From contig WRAB01000010.1 in the NCBI GenBank assembly GCA_009780435.1, forward strand, positions 1 to 64,000: a stretch of 64,000 nt of DNA. The letters run 5' to 3'. The DNA is from Oscillospiraceae bacterium. GTDB taxonomy: Bacteria > Bacillota > Clostridia > Oscillospirales > Oscillospiraceae. Of this stretch, positions 1 to 8,883 are shown in pieces; position 1 is the stretch's first letter; each line of letters opens with the position of its first letter. The notes under the pieces are model-generated. The model did no database searches, was not told the origin of the DNA, and saw only the letters and a list, made by a program, of their open reading frames with translations. Made by a program: the position numbers and the translations under genes.

Positions 1-84
1 AGCAAACGAGAAAATTTGTATATTTTAGCTGATTAAGTTTTATAAAACACTTGCACATATAGTTTAGATGTGGTAAAGTTTTCA

Positions 85-127
85 ACAGAAAAGCAACTAT
101 CAAAACCTACACCTTTTGATAGTTGCT
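85..127 (-). terminator. Terminator hairpin downstream of the P-type ATPase
   Basis: A perfect 14-bp inverted repeat (arm AGCAACTATCAAAA, 8-nt loop) is followed on the minus strand by TTTTCTGTT. It lies about 90 bases beyond the stop codon of the leftward ATPase gene and is its most likely intrinsic terminator. The stem reads the same way in both directions, but only the minus strand has a T-rich tail. Confidence 0.55.
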
Positions 128-153
128 CCTTCCCTGCTAATACAGCACTTCCA

Positions 154-196
154 CGCCCCCGCCGGTTCGCCAATTCAGCGAACCCAGCCGGGGGCG
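154..196 (+). terminator. GC-rich hairpin with T tail
   Basis: The inverted repeat pairs CGCCCCCG with CGGGGGCG and GGTTCGCC/GCGAACC inside it, followed on the plus strand by TTTT. No plus-strand gene ends here within the window, so it may terminate transcription entering from outside or add to the terminator of the leftward ATPase. Confidence 0.4.
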
Positions 197-215
197 TTTT
201 GATAGTTTACTCTTC

Positions 216-2813
216 CTACACCCGATTCCGAATCGCTTTTACAATCTCCATCACCACAACCGCCCCCAGGGCCAGTCCGGCGGCGATCCCCCACTGGGAG
301 AACCCGAACGCTTCCGAGATTTGAAAGACCTCCCGCACACCCGGCAAGATGGTCAGACTATACAACCCAAAGCAGATCACCACCGCCCCTACCACATATG
401 GGTTGGAGAACAGTCCCATCTCGAACACAGTCTGCCGATCAGAGCGAGAGGAGAACGTCTGCAACGTCCGAGCCAAAATCAAAGTGGTAAAGGCCATTGC
501 GCCGCCGATTTCCGTTGAGAACTGGGTCATACCGATATACTGGGCCGCAATGGTGGCGATACCGATTAAAATCCCCCGGACGAGTACGCTCTGGAACAGC
601 CCCCCGCCGAAGATGTCCTCGTTCATATCCCTGGGCGGGCGATCCATCACCTGTGACTCTTCTTTCTCCAATCCCAGGGCAATGGCGGGGAGTGCGTCGT
701 TGACCAGATTGATAAATAAAACTTGCAACGCCGTAAACGGCTTGTCCCAGCCCACCAACAGGGCGAATATAATAGCGATGATCCCCCCCAGATTCCCGGA
801 GAACAGATAGCCCACGGCTTTTTTGATATTGTCAAAGATCGTCCGCCCGATGGACACGGCGCTGACAATGGAGACGAAGTTGTCATCGGTCAGGATCATG
901 GCGGAGGCGTCTTTGGCCACCTCGGTACCGCTCCCCATGGCGATACCGATATCCGCCTGTTTCAACGACGGCGCGTCGTTGACCCCGTCCCCTGTCATGG
1001 CGGTGATCTGCCCTTTTTTCTGCCACGCCTTGACGATCCGAATCTTATTCTCCGGGGACACCCTGGCATAGACGCGGATATCCTCCAGCTTATCGTCCAA
1101 CTCCGCCTCGGACATGGCGTCCAACTCCATGCCCGTGACGGCCAAGTCCCCCTCCTCCACGATCCCGATTTCCTGGGCGATGGCGTATGCCGTAGTCTTG
1201 TGGTCTCCGGTGATCATCACGGTCTTAATGTGGGCGCGCTTGGCCTGGGCGATGGATCCGTACACCGCCTCCCGGGGCGGGTCGATCATGGCGGTGAGGC
1301 CGATGAGGGTGAGTCCGTGCTCGTCCTCCAGGGTGAGATCCCGCTCATCGGAATCCACCTCTTTCGTGGCATAGGCCAGCACCCGGAGAGCCCGGCGACT
1401 GAAGGTCTCATTGGCCGCATGAAACGCCGCCCGCTCCGATTCCGTAAAAGGTTTGATTGCACCGTCCACCAGCACGGTTGTACAGCGGGAAAACAACACA
1501 TCGGGCGCACCTTTGGTTAAAATCCGCAGTTTGTCCATGTCTTGGACAGTGGTCATCAGTTTCCGCTGGGAATCAAAGGGCAGGTCTGCAATCCTGGGGG
1601 ATGCCTCTCTGATTGCCGCGGGCGACTGGCCCAGAGTCTCGATATAATCCAGGAGCGCCGTCTCCGTGGGGTCGCCGATCCGTGTGCCGTCTGCCTTGCA
1701 GATGGCGTCATTGCAGAGGGCGATGGCGGGGATCAGCAGGGAATCTTCGATCTCGCCATCCCCCGGCAAAAACGTATCTACCACGGTCATCTTGTTCTGG
1801 GTCAGGGTTCCCGTCTTATCCGTGCAGATGACCCCCGTGCTCCCCAGGGCCTCCACCGCCGAGAGTTTGCGGATAATGGCGTGTCGCTGGGCCATCTTCT
1901 TCGTCCCCACGGCCAGATCGATGGTCACAATGGAACTCAGCGCCTCCGGGATGGCCGCCACCGCCACGGCGATGGCGAACATAAACGCACCCAATATTCC
2001 AGCCCACAGATCACCGCCGGACACGACCTCCCGATAGGTCAAAACGGCAAAGACCAGGATACACAGGGCGAAGATGGCGAGGCCCAGCTTTTTACTAAAG
2101 TCCTCCAGCCGCCGCTGGAGGGGTGTCTGGCGATCCTCCGCCGTCTCGATCAGCTCTGCGATTTTCCCGATCTCCGCCTGTTTCCCCGTGGCGGTGATGA
2201 GGACTTCCCCCCTGCCGTGGACGGCGACAGTCCCGCTGTAGACCATATTCTTCCGATCCCCCAGAGGGAGGTTCCCCTCTAGGGTCTCACCCACTTTCAA
2301 AACCGGCTCCGACTCCCCGGTGAGGATACCCTCGTCCACTTTCAGGGCGCTGAGTGCCATAATCCGCCCGTCTGCCGGGACGAAGTCCCCCGCCTCTAAG
2401 AGCACCAGATCCCCCGGCACCAATTCCCGGGCGGGGACGGTGATGGTCTCCCCATCCCGCCGCACCTTTGTGACAGGGGCGCTGATCTCCCGCAGGGCCG
2501 CCAGATCACTCTCGGCTTTCCGCGTCTGCACCACAGAGATGATGGAATTCACCACCAAGACGGCGAAGATCACAATAGATTCCAGCCACTCCCCCAAGGC
2601 CAACTGGACGACCACCACAATGGCCAGGATGAGTATCATGGGGTCTTTCCAGGCGTCCAGGAGCAGTTTCCACAGGGGCGTGCGCGCCCGCTGGCGGAGT
2701 TCGTTGGGGCCGATTTCCTCTAAGCGCCGCTTGGCCTCTTTTACAGAGAGGCCTTGTGGAGAGGAATCAAGCTCTTTCCACAACGCTTCCTGGGAGTTTC
2801 GATACGTTTCCAC
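216..2813 (-). CDS. P-type cation-translocating ATPase (Ca2+/Mn2+ type)
   Basis: An 865-residue P2-type ATPase of the Ca2+-transporting family, which pumps divalent cations across the membrane using ATP. Seen: N-terminal cation-ATPase domain, actuator motif TGES near residue 164, phosphorylation motif CTDKTGTLT with Asp about residue 332, hinge motif TGDGVNDAP near residue 608, and C-terminal membrane helices. The GTG start at 2813 is chosen because AAAGGAGG precedes it by five bases. A longer frame to 2966 runs through the riboswitch and terminator and is not coding. The Mn2+ riboswitch in its leader suggests manganese export, since known targets of this riboswitch include P-type ATPases. 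Substrate remains inferred. Confidence 0.93.
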   Translation of the reverse strand: METYRNSQEALWKELDSSPQGLSVKEAKRRLEEIGPNELRQRARTPLWKLLLDAWKDPMILILAIVVVVQLALGEWLESIVIFAVLVVNSIISVVQTRKAESDLAALREISAPVTKVRRDGETITVPARELVPGDLVLLEAGDFVPADGRIMALSALKVDEGILTGESEPVLKVGETLEGNLPLGDRKNMVYSGTVAVHGRGEVLITATGKQAEIGKIAELIETAEDRQTPLQRRLEDFSKKLGLAIFALCILVFAVLTYREVVSGGDLWAGILGAFMFAIAVAVAAIPEALSSIVTIDLAVGTKKMAQRHAIIRKLSAVEALGSTGVICTDKTGTLTQNKMTVVDTFLPGDGEIEDSLLIPAIALCNDAICKADGTRIGDPTETALLDYIETLGQSPAAIREASPRIADLPFDSQRKLMTTVQDMDKLRILTKGAPDVLFSRCTTVLVDGAIKPFTESERAAFHAANETFSRRALRVLAYATKEVDSDERDLTLEDEHGLTLIGLTAMIDPPREAVYGSIAQAKRAHIKTVMITGDHKTTAYAIAQEIGIVEEGDLAVTGMELDAMSEAELDDKLEDIRVYARVSPENKIRIVKAWQKKGQITAMTGDGVNDAPSLKQADIGIAMGSGTEVAKDASAMILTDDNFVSIVSAVSIGRTIFDNIKKAVGYLFSGNLGGIIAIIFALLVGWDKPFTALQVLFINLVNDALPAIALGLEKEESQVMDRPPRDMNEDIFGGGLFQSVLVRGILIGIATIAAQYIGMTQFSTEIGGAMAFTTLILARTLQTFSSRSDRQTVFEMGLFSNPYVVGAVVICFGLYSLTILPGVREVFQISEAFGFSQWGIAAGLALGAVVVMEIVKAIRNRV

Positions 2814-2844
2814 GTTTTTCCTCCTTTGATCGGCAAAATAAAAA

Positions 2845-2985
2845 ACCTTTGCCAATACTAGTATTGGCAAAGGTCTTGTCAAACACACATGATCTGGTGT
2901 CAATAAAGCCGATGGAGGGGACCTCCATGTGATGACGACTTTATTCTGGACGCAGGGTGCGCCCACTAACTACTCCCCTTTGATG
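2845..2985 (-). promoter_or_regulatory. yybP-ykoY (Mn2+) riboswitch with overlapping terminator
   Basis: The minus-strand leader carries the hallmarks of the yybP-ykoY family: CAAAGGGGAGUAG at the 5' side, GUCGUCAUC in the middle, and GACAAGACCUUUG at the 3' side. CAAAGG (2982-2977) pairs with CCUUUG (2873-2868) to close P1. The same CCUUUG also starts a perfect 30-bp palindrome (2874-2845) followed by TTTTTATTTT, a rho-independent terminator. P1 and the terminator are therefore mutually exclusive, which predicts that ligand binding turns the ATPase on. The family is known to sense Mn2+; the direction of the switch here is inferred from the pairing. Confidence 0.9.
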
Positions 2986-2990
2986 GGATG

Positions 2991-3019
2991 ATTGTATCTC
3001 ATATTGCGAAACTTGTCAA
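2991..3019 (-). promoter_or_regulatory. Sigma-A promoter of the ATPase/riboswitch transcript
   Basis: Minus-strand TTGACA (3019-3014), a 17-bp spacer and TACAAT (2996-2991). Predicted transcription start near 2984 puts the aptamer at the very 5' end of the RNA. Confidence 0.85.
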
Positions 3020-3021
3020 GA

Positions 3022-4362
3022 CTAAAACACTGTCCCGCCCAGTAGATACCAGCGCATGGTCATAAGCAGGCCGATCAAAAACACGATAGGCACCAGTATG
3101 CGAAAGACCGGGCGCTTCTCCGTAAAATGCGCCAAAAATAGAAACAGCGGCGCGGCGGCGGCCATATATCTCCCACCGCTTAATAGCCAGGATACGGAAA
3201 AGGAAATAAACGCATAGCCCAGCAAAAATACGATATAGACAGGATTTAAGCGTTTCACGCCGGCATACAAGAGCATGAGCGCTGTAACGGCAAAGGCCAA
3301 AATATTGGGGACCGCTATGGTATTTATAAAGGACCGCTCGGCATAAACAATGCTTTCAAACTGCAAAATAATAACACTTCCAAAATACGTAAACTGGTTG
3401 TGCCAGTGGGTGCGTTGATAATACATGAACTGAAACGGATCACCAGTGACGTGCCAATTGACGAGCAGATAAATCACGACGCCGAAGAGCATGACCAAAA
3501 TCCACGCGCCTTTTCTGGCAATGAGCCGGCGTAGTGACTCCCACTTGGTCTGCTTGACCAGATCAAACACTTTGTAGTGTGTCATAAACTCCACCGCCGC
3601 AACGACGATGAGCACCAGGCCCATCATGCGGGTCAATATGGCAAAGGCACCAATGATCCCTGCAAGGGGCCAGTTGTGGGTGCGGATATAGTACAGGCAC
3701 ATGACCGTCGTGAGCAAAAATAAGCTCTCGGTCATGGGTACGCCGAAAAAGAACGAGTGAGGCGCAATGGAGATCAAAACAATCCCCCATCGCGCAACCG
3801 ATGCTTTAAAATCACACCGGATCAGGCGATAGAAATAGCACAGCGCGAGGGCAAAACTCACAAAAGATACGATATACGCCGCGGCCAGGTAATGACCCAC
3901 CGGGACATGGATCAACCTGATGAGCCATCCATACAGAGGAAAGAACACCAGCAGCAGATGTTTGTCGTTTTCCGTCCAAGTATATCCGATTTCCGCCAAA
4001 TTCAAATAGTGGGTTGAATCCCCTCGGCGGAAGGCATAAAAAAGATCAGACACAGAGGGCGATTGCCCGTCTAAGACTAGGATGGTATAGCCCAAGATTA
4101 GCATCACAAGCCGTACGCCCAAGGCGAACAGGATGATCTTACCGTAAGGGGTTTTCTGTTTCCGCTCCGAGGTGGTCAAATTTTCATCGACAACAATCAA
4201 GCTTCGCATCCACGCAAGTGCGCTATTCTTGGAGATCGGGGCGGCCAGAGGCCCGGACGTCCCCCACCCCGCTGCGCGGTAAATACGCACCAGTACCAAC
4301 AGGGTGGCCATCCAAAAAATGATCTGTGATAGGACTGAGAAAAACATACCGAAAATGATCAT
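3022..4362 (-). CDS. Multi-pass membrane protein, PIG-V-like mannosyltransferase
   Basis: A 446-residue integral membrane protein with about a dozen hydrophobic helices. The first luminal loop contains the acidic pattern DSTHYLNLAEIGY and the next the pattern FFPLYGWLIR, which resemble the DxxxY/FFPLyP region of the PIG-V/GPI mannosyltransferase 2 family. These enzymes transfer a sugar from a polyprenyl-phosphate donor outside the membrane. It starts 10 bases after the pcrA stop, with GAGGCGG just upstream, so it is the last gene of the tsaE-tsaB-upp-pcrA operon. Acceptor and sugar are unknown. The sigma-A promoter for the ATPase begins directly after its stop codon. Confidence 0.7.
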   Translation of the reverse strand: MIIFGMFFSVLSQIIFWMATLLVLVRIYRAAGWGTSGPLAAPISKNSALAWMRSLIVVDENLTTSERKQKTPYGKIILFALGVRLVMLILGYTILVLDGQSPSVSDLFYAFRRGDSTHYLNLAEIGYTWTENDKHLLLVFFPLYGWLIRLIHVPVGHYLAAAYIVSFVSFALALCYFYRLIRCDFKASVARWGIVLISIAPHSFFFGVPMTESLFLLTTVMCLYYIRTHNWPLAGIIGAFAILTRMMGLVLIVVAAVEFMTHYKVFDLVKQTKWESLRRLIARKGAWILVMLFGVVIYLLVNWHVTGDPFQFMYYQRTHWHNQFTYFGSVIILQFESIVYAERSFINTIAVPNILAFAVTALMLLYAGVKRLNPVYIVFLLGYAFISFSVSWLLSGGRYMAAAAPLFLFLAHFTEKRPVFRILVPIVFLIGLLMTMRWYLLGGTVF

Positions 4363-4372
4363 TGCCGCCTCG

Positions 4373-6823
4373 CTACACCTTCGTCATTTGCTTTGCCGCC
4401 GCCCGGAGCATCAGGCGTTTTGTCCCCATGTCGTCAAAGGCGATCTCAATCAGGGCGTCATTGCCTACAGGTTGAACGTCGGTGATCATCCCTCGGCCAA
4501 AGGCCTTGTGGGTCACCTGATCGCCCTTTTGGAAGGCGGGCAGCCCTTGTGGAGCGCCTCCCGTGGGAGACATGGGATGGGACCAGGATTTTCTATCCCG
4601 CACCGGCATCTGACTGCGCCGGGTGTTCGCCCCGGAACTGTATCCCCCCTGGGCCTCGTCGTCGAAACTGACATCCCAACTGGCGCTGCCATAGGCCGGG
4701 CGGTGGATGCCCTCTTTTTCTACGTAGTCCGCCGGTATCTCCTCTAAGAATCGGGAGGTCTGATTGGCCGTGGTACGGCCGAATAATAGCCGCTGATTGG
4801 CACTGATCAGGTGGAGTTTCGACTTTGCCCGGGTGAGGGCCACGTAGCAGAGCCGCCGCTCCTCCTCCATCTCTTCTGGGTCGCCCAATACCCGGTGGCC
4901 GGGGAAAATCCCCTCTTCAATCCCCACCAGATAGACGTGGGGGAACTCCAATCCCTTGGCACTGTGCATGGTCATCATCACTGCGGCATCGGCGTCGGGA
5001 TCTAAGTTGTCCAAATCCGTGTAGAGGGCAATTTCGTCCAAGAATCCCTTCAGACTTCCGTCCTCGCTATTTTGCATATAGCTGACAATATTACTTTTCA
5101 GTTCTTGGATGTTCTCAATCCGGGCGGCGTTTTCCTCCGGCTTCTCCTGGAGCATAGATAGATACCCCGTGGCATCTAAGAGCAGGTCGTAAAACTGATC
5201 CAGGGGCATCTGTGCCGCCTTCTCCCGCAGATCCTCCAACAGATTGCCGAATCGGATCAGTTTCGTCGCACTCCGTTGGAGTTCCGGGTAATCCCGGACG
5301 TGTTGGATGGTCTCGGATATGGGTCGCCCTGCGGTTAAGCTGCTCTCCCGCAACCGCTCGGCACTGGTCTGGCCGATGCCACGGGCCGGGACGTTTATGA
5401 TCCGCAACAGCCGCAGATCGTCGGCGGGGTTGGCCACCACCGCCAGATAGGCTAAGACATCTTTGATCTCCGCCCGGTCAAAAAAACGGGTACCGCCTAT
5501 GACCTTGTAGGGGATACCGTTTCGCTTAAATGCGTACTCCAACTGGTTGGACAGGGCGTTCATCCGGTATAAAACTGCATGTTCTCCCCATTTTCCGCCC
5601 TTTCCGAAATGATCCAGGATGGCCTGGGCCACGTAGGCCGCCTCGTCCTCTTGATTCATGGCGGCGTAGTGGGTCAATTTCTCCCCGTCGGCCTGTTCCG
5701 TCCAGAGATTTTTCCCCTTGCGACCCATATTATTTTTGATCACGGCGTTGGCCGCCCCTAGGATGTGTCCCGTGGAGCGGTAGTTCTGCTCTAAGCGAAT
5801 CACACGGGCATCCGGGTACTGGTGCTCAAAGTTCAAGATGTTCTGGATGGTTGCCCCCCGGAACTTGTAGATACTCTGGTCGTCGTCCCCCACGACACAG
5901 ATATTGCCGTGGCCACCGGCTAGGAGGCTGGAAAAGAGATACTGCAAATTGTTGGTATCCTGGTACTCGTCAATGAGCACGTAGCGGAACTGGCGCTGAT
6001 AATGGGCCAGCACCTCCGGCTCTGATTGGAGCAGTTTTACAGTCATATATAACAGATCATCAAAATCCAGGGCGTCTGCCGCACGGAGCCGCTTTTGATA
6101 CTCCGCATAGGCCGCACCTATGTGTCGCTTGCGGTAGTCCTGGGCCCCCTCCGCCGACTCCAGATAGGCCTTGGAGTTCAACAGAGCGTCTTTCGCCCGA
6201 CTGATCTCCGCCAGCACGCTCCGATAGGGGAAGGATTTTTCGTCTAGATTTAAATCCTTTAATATCCGTTTCATCAGGGACTGGCTGTCGGCGGTATCGT
6301 AGATAGTGAAGCCGGAATCAAAGCCCAGCCGATCAATGAACCGCCGCAGGATCCGGACAGAGGCCGCATGAAAGGTCATGGCCCAAATGTCCCGGGCCGA
6401 TCCCCCCAACTTATTTTCCAACCGGATTTTCAGTTCATCTGCGGCCTTGTTGGTAAACGTAATGGCTAAAATCTCCCAGGGCCTGACGGGGTTTACGGCG
6501 CAGAGTTCTCTGGCCCTGGTCGCCCCCGCCTGTCTGAGGGCGGGATTGTCCCCGCTGGCCAGATAGAGCCGCAAAAAGGCCAGATCCGTCTCGCCGACCC
6601 CCGCCGGGATCCGATCCGTATCGGCACCCGCACCAAATTGAACGAGATTTGCAATCCGGTTGATGAGCACCGTGGTCTTCCCGCTCCCCGCCCCCGCCAG
6701 GAGGAGGAGCGGCCCCTCCGTGGCCAAGACCGCCTCTCTCTGCATATCATTGAGGGCGGCAAACTCCGCGGCGATAACCTCCCGCCGCAAGGTAATAAAT
6801 TCCTGTCTGATTGCATCTGTCAT
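4373..6823 (-). CDS. pcrA: ATP-dependent DNA helicase PcrA/UvrD
   Basis: An 816-residue superfamily 1A 3'-5' DNA helicase for repair and for clearing recombination and transcription intermediates. Motifs seen in order: GAGSGKTT (Walker A, about residue 45), TFTNKAADEL (Ia), DEYQDTN (Walker B, about 280), GDDDQSIYKFRGA (III), QNYRST (IV), SAKGLEFPHVYLVG (V, about 620) and YVALTRAK (VI), then the PcrA C-terminal Tudor-like stretch HKAFGRGMI. About 50 extra residues separate Walker A from motif Ia. The start at 6823 (MTDAIRQ) is preferred over 6916, whose extension reads into a dispersed inverted repeat. Confidence 0.95.
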   Translation of the reverse strand: MTDAIRQEFITLRREVIAAEFAALNDMQREAVLATEGPLLLLAGAGSGKTTVLINRIANLVQFGAGADTDRIPAGVGETDLAFLRLYLASGDNPALRQAGATRARELCAVNPVRPWEILAITFTNKAADELKIRLENKLGGSARDIWAMTFHAASVRILRRFIDRLGFDSGFTIYDTADSQSLMKRILKDLNLDEKSFPYRSVLAEISRAKDALLNSKAYLESAEGAQDYRKRHIGAAYAEYQKRLRAADALDFDDLLYMTVKLLQSEPEVLAHYQRQFRYVLIDEYQDTNNLQYLFSSLLAGGHGNICVVGDDDQSIYKFRGATIQNILNFEHQYPDARVIRLEQNYRSTGHILGAANAVIKNNMGRKGKNLWTEQADGEKLTHYAAMNQEDEAAYVAQAILDHFGKGGKWGEHAVLYRMNALSNQLEYAFKRNGIPYKVIGGTRFFDRAEIKDVLAYLAVVANPADDLRLLRIINVPARGIGQTSAERLRESSLTAGRPISETIQHVRDYPELQRSATKLIRFGNLLEDLREKAAQMPLDQFYDLLLDATGYLSMLQEKPEENAARIENIQELKSNIVSYMQNSEDGSLKGFLDEIALYTDLDNLDPDADAAVMMTMHSAKGLEFPHVYLVGIEEGIFPGHRVLGDPEEMEEERRLCYVALTRAKSKLHLISANQRLLFGRTTANQTSRFLEEIPADYVEKEGIHRPAYGSASWDVSFDDEAQGGYSSGANTRRSQMPVRDRKSWSHPMSPTGGAPQGLPAFQKGDQVTHKAFGRGMITDVQPVGNDALIEIAFDDMGTKRLMLRAAAKQMTKV

Positions 6824-6846
6824 AGTGTAGTATCCTGTCTTTCGCA

Positions 6847-6924
6847 TGTAGGGCGCGACGCCCTCGGCGCGCCGTTTCCACGATTGCGGTGTGAAAACGG
6901 CGTGTCGGGGCGCCACGCCCTACA
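6847..6924. repeat. Dispersed inverted-repeat element
   Basis: A 78-bp imperfect palindrome whose ends are TGTAGGGCG and CGCCCTACA, with inner arms GGCGCGCCGTTTTC-like and GAAAACGGCGTG. It sits in the upp-pcrA gap. Elements with these ends are common dispersed repeats in Clostridia (general knowledge); only one full copy is visible in this window. Confidence 0.6.
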
Positions 6925-6937
6925 GTTAATGTCCGAT

Positions 6938-7564
6938 CTATTTCGTACCAAATATCCGGTCACCGGCGTCGCCCAGGCCGGGGACGATGTAGCCGTGGTC
7001 GTTTAGCTTCTCGTCCACAGCGGCGACGTAAATCTCCACATCCGGGTGATCCGCCTGAATCCGCTGGACACCCTCGGGGGCCGCCAGGATACACATGAGC
7101 CGGATCTGCTGACAGCCGTAGCCCTTCAAGAGATCAATGGTCGCCGAGGCGCTGCCGCCGGTGGCCAGCATAGGGTCTAATACGATTACTTTCCGGTTGG
7201 CGATATCTTTGGGCAGCTTGCTGTAGTATTCCACTGGCTCTAAGCTCTCCGGATCCCGGTACAGGCCCACATGCCCCACCTTGGCCGAGGGGATCAGGCT
7301 CAATACCCCGTCCACCATGCCCAGGCCCGCCCGTAAAATGGGTATCACGGCCAGTTTCTTCCCGGCGAGGCGGTTCGTCTTGGCAATGCCCACAGGCGTT
7401 TCCACTTCCCCCGGCTCCAGAGCCAAATCCCGGGTGGCCTCGTAGCACATGAGGGTGGTCATCTCGGTCACCACCTCCCGGAACGTTTTGACGCTGGTCT
7501 CCTTGTCCCGCAGAAGGGATAGCTTGTGTTGTAGCAGTGGGTGATCCAGTAAGTGCAAACTCAT
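6938..7564 (-). CDS. upp: Uracil phosphoribosyltransferase
   Basis: A 208-residue type I phosphoribosyltransferase that converts uracil and PRPP to UMP in pyrimidine salvage. Full family length. Seen: [12 protein letters not shown] loop near residue 80, PRPP-binding [10 protein letters not shown] near residue 130, and the uracil-binding [12 protein letters not shown] stretch at the C-terminus. Its ATG follows the tsaB stop by three bases, so the two are co-transcribed and probably translationally coupled. Confidence 0.97.
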   Translation of the reverse strand: MSLHLLDHPLLQHKLSLLRDKETSVKTFREVVTEMTTLMCYEATRDLALEPGEVETPVGIAKTNRLAGKKLAVIPILRAGLGMVDGVLSLIPSAKVGHVGLYRDPESLEPVEYYSKLPKDIANRKVIVLDPMLATGGSASATIDLLKGYGCQQIRLMCILAAPEGVQRIQADHPDVEIYVAAVDEKLNDHGYIVPGLGDAGDRIFGTK

Positions 7565-7567
7565 ACT

Positions 7568-8257
7568 CTATATCTCCTTTTTCTCCGCCCGCTCCCGCTC
7601 TGCCTGAGAGGGTCGGATATATTGTGGGTTGATCTCGCAGGGCTTGTCTCCTGGCAACTCTATGGCCGCCATGGCGACGCCCCAGGCGGTCTGCTGTACC
7701 AAGTGCTCCGGCAGGATTTCGGCGGAACCACCCCAGGCGATCAGCCAATCATGACAGAGGGCCGCCCCATCTCCCACCAGAATATATCGAGAATCTTTGT
7801 CTTTTTGACCAAAGAGTTCTTCTATGGCAATGGCCCGATCCTCCGTCAGACGGCGAAGAACACCATCTCGATTTTCAAATAGGGCATTGTAGACCTGATC
7901 CCGCCTGGCATCCATCACCGGACAGATGGTCCCCTCCCCCAGATGCATGGCCTGATGGGCCATGGCCGCAAGGCTGGACACCCCCACCAGGGGCTTGTCC
8001 AACCCCCAGGCCAGCCCTTTGGCAGTCGCCACGCCGATACGGAGTCCCGTAAAGGAACCCGGCCCGTGGGCCACGGCGATCTTGTCAACATCTTTGACCC
8101 CGAGTCCCACGCCGTCCAGGAGGGCGTGAATCATGGGTAGAAGGGTTCTGGAATGGGTCAACCCCGCGTTTTGCATGTTCTGTGCAATGAGTTTCCCGTT
8201 CTCCAAGAGAGCCACAGAGGCAGCCTTGGCAGAGGTCTCAAGGGCTAATATCCGCAT
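7568..8257 (-). CDS. tsaB: tRNA threonylcarbamoyladenosine biosynthesis protein TsaB
   Basis: A 229-residue ASKHA-fold protein that scaffolds TsaD and TsaE in making t6A at position 37 of ANN-decoding tRNAs. Seen: N-terminal [17 protein letters not shown], the KIAVAHGPGSFTGLRIGV motif at about residues 60-80, and GLAWGLDKPLVGVSSLAAMA. The start at 8257 is chosen because the family begins exactly at MRILALETS; the longer frame to 8377 overlaps tsaE extensively. It overlaps the tsaE stop by 13 bases, the usual tsaE-tsaB arrangement. Confidence 0.95.
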   Translation of the reverse strand: MRILALETSAKAASVALLENGKLIAQNMQNAGLTHSRTLLPMIHALLDGVGLGVKDVDKIAVAHGPGSFTGLRIGVATAKGLAWGLDKPLVGVSSLAAMAHQAMHLGEGTICPVMDARRDQVYNALFENRDGVLRRLTEDRAIAIEELFGQKDKDSRYILVGDGAALCHDWLIAWGGSAEILPEHLVQQTAWGVAMAAIELPGDKPCEINPQYIRPSQAERERAEKKEI

Positions 8258-8688
8258 AAGGTCGATTCCTCTCCCGCAAATCCCGTAATGGTGATCCGCC
8301 GTGCGGTCTCCCCGGTTTTTTCGATCTGGATGCGTATGGTGTCTGGCAGAAAGGCGTCTTCCACCCGCTCGCTCCACTCCACGGCGATGACCGCCCCCCG
8401 CCGGAGATAATCCTCCCAGCCGATCTCGAACAGTTCTTCGGCGGAACGCAGGCGATACATGTCAAAGTGGATCAACGGGATTACACCTTCGTACTCGTTG
8501 ACAATGGTATATGTGGGGCTTGTAACCTGTATAGCAACCCCCAATCCCCGGGCCAAACCACGGGTAAAAGCAGTCTTCCCCGCCCCCAGATCGCCGTAGA
8601 GGGCCAATACCACACCGCGGGGCAGGCGCACCGCCAGATCACAGCCCGCCTGCTCCGTCTCTTTTTCGCTATGGGTGCGTATGGTCAT
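8245..8688 (-). CDS. tsaE: tRNA threonylcarbamoyladenosine biosynthesis ATPase TsaE
   Basis: A 147-residue P-loop ATPase that drives the t6A-forming TsaBDE complex. Seen: Walker A in [17 protein letters not shown] (about residues 29-45), [17 protein letters not shown] and the C-terminal ITIEW-like stretch [10 protein letters not shown]. The ATG at 8688 is preferred to one at 8709: the consensus promoter at 8746-8718 predicts a transcript start near 8711, which would leave the 8709 ATG without a leader. First gene of the operon. Confidence 0.93.
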   Translation of the reverse strand: MTIRTHSEKETEQAGCDLAVRLPRGVVLALYGDLGAGKTAFTRGLARGLGVAIQVTSPTYTIVNEYEGVIPLIHFDMYRLRSAEELFEIGWEDYLRRGAVIAVEWSERVEDAFLPDTIRIQIEKTGETARRITITGFAGEESTLCGY

Positions 8689-8717
8689 TGTTTCGTTTCT
8701 TCTTTTCATGTTGAGTA

Positions 8718-8746
8718 ATTATATCAGATGCAAACCGGATTTTCAA
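8718..8746 (-). promoter_or_regulatory. Sigma-A promoter of the tsaE-tsaB-upp-pcrA operon
   Basis: Minus-strand TTGAAA (8746-8741), 17-bp spacer and TATAAT (8723-8718). The predicted start is near 8711. Confidence 0.85.
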
Positions 8747-8883
8747 TTGTACAAATGGCATCTTTTATGGTAGAATGTCAGTTATTCCTGCTGTCCTCGC
8801 ACCGCCGTAGGCGGGGCGCGGACAAGGACGGCATATTTTGAACTGTGTGAATCGCTAAAAATCTATAAAAGGAGTTTGCCACG

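Noticed and set aside
1-84. Promoter-like sequence TTGCAC-17-TAAAGT near the left end
   Set aside because: Weak match and no downstream plus-strand gene in the window.
723-1520. 265-codon plus-strand ORF opposite the P-type ATPase
   Set aside because: Complement of a clear gene with all catalytic motifs; the protein has low-complexity His/Gly/Asp composition.
2814-2966. N-terminal extension of the ATPase
   Set aside because: It would translate the riboswitch and terminator; GTG at 2813 has a strong ribosome site.
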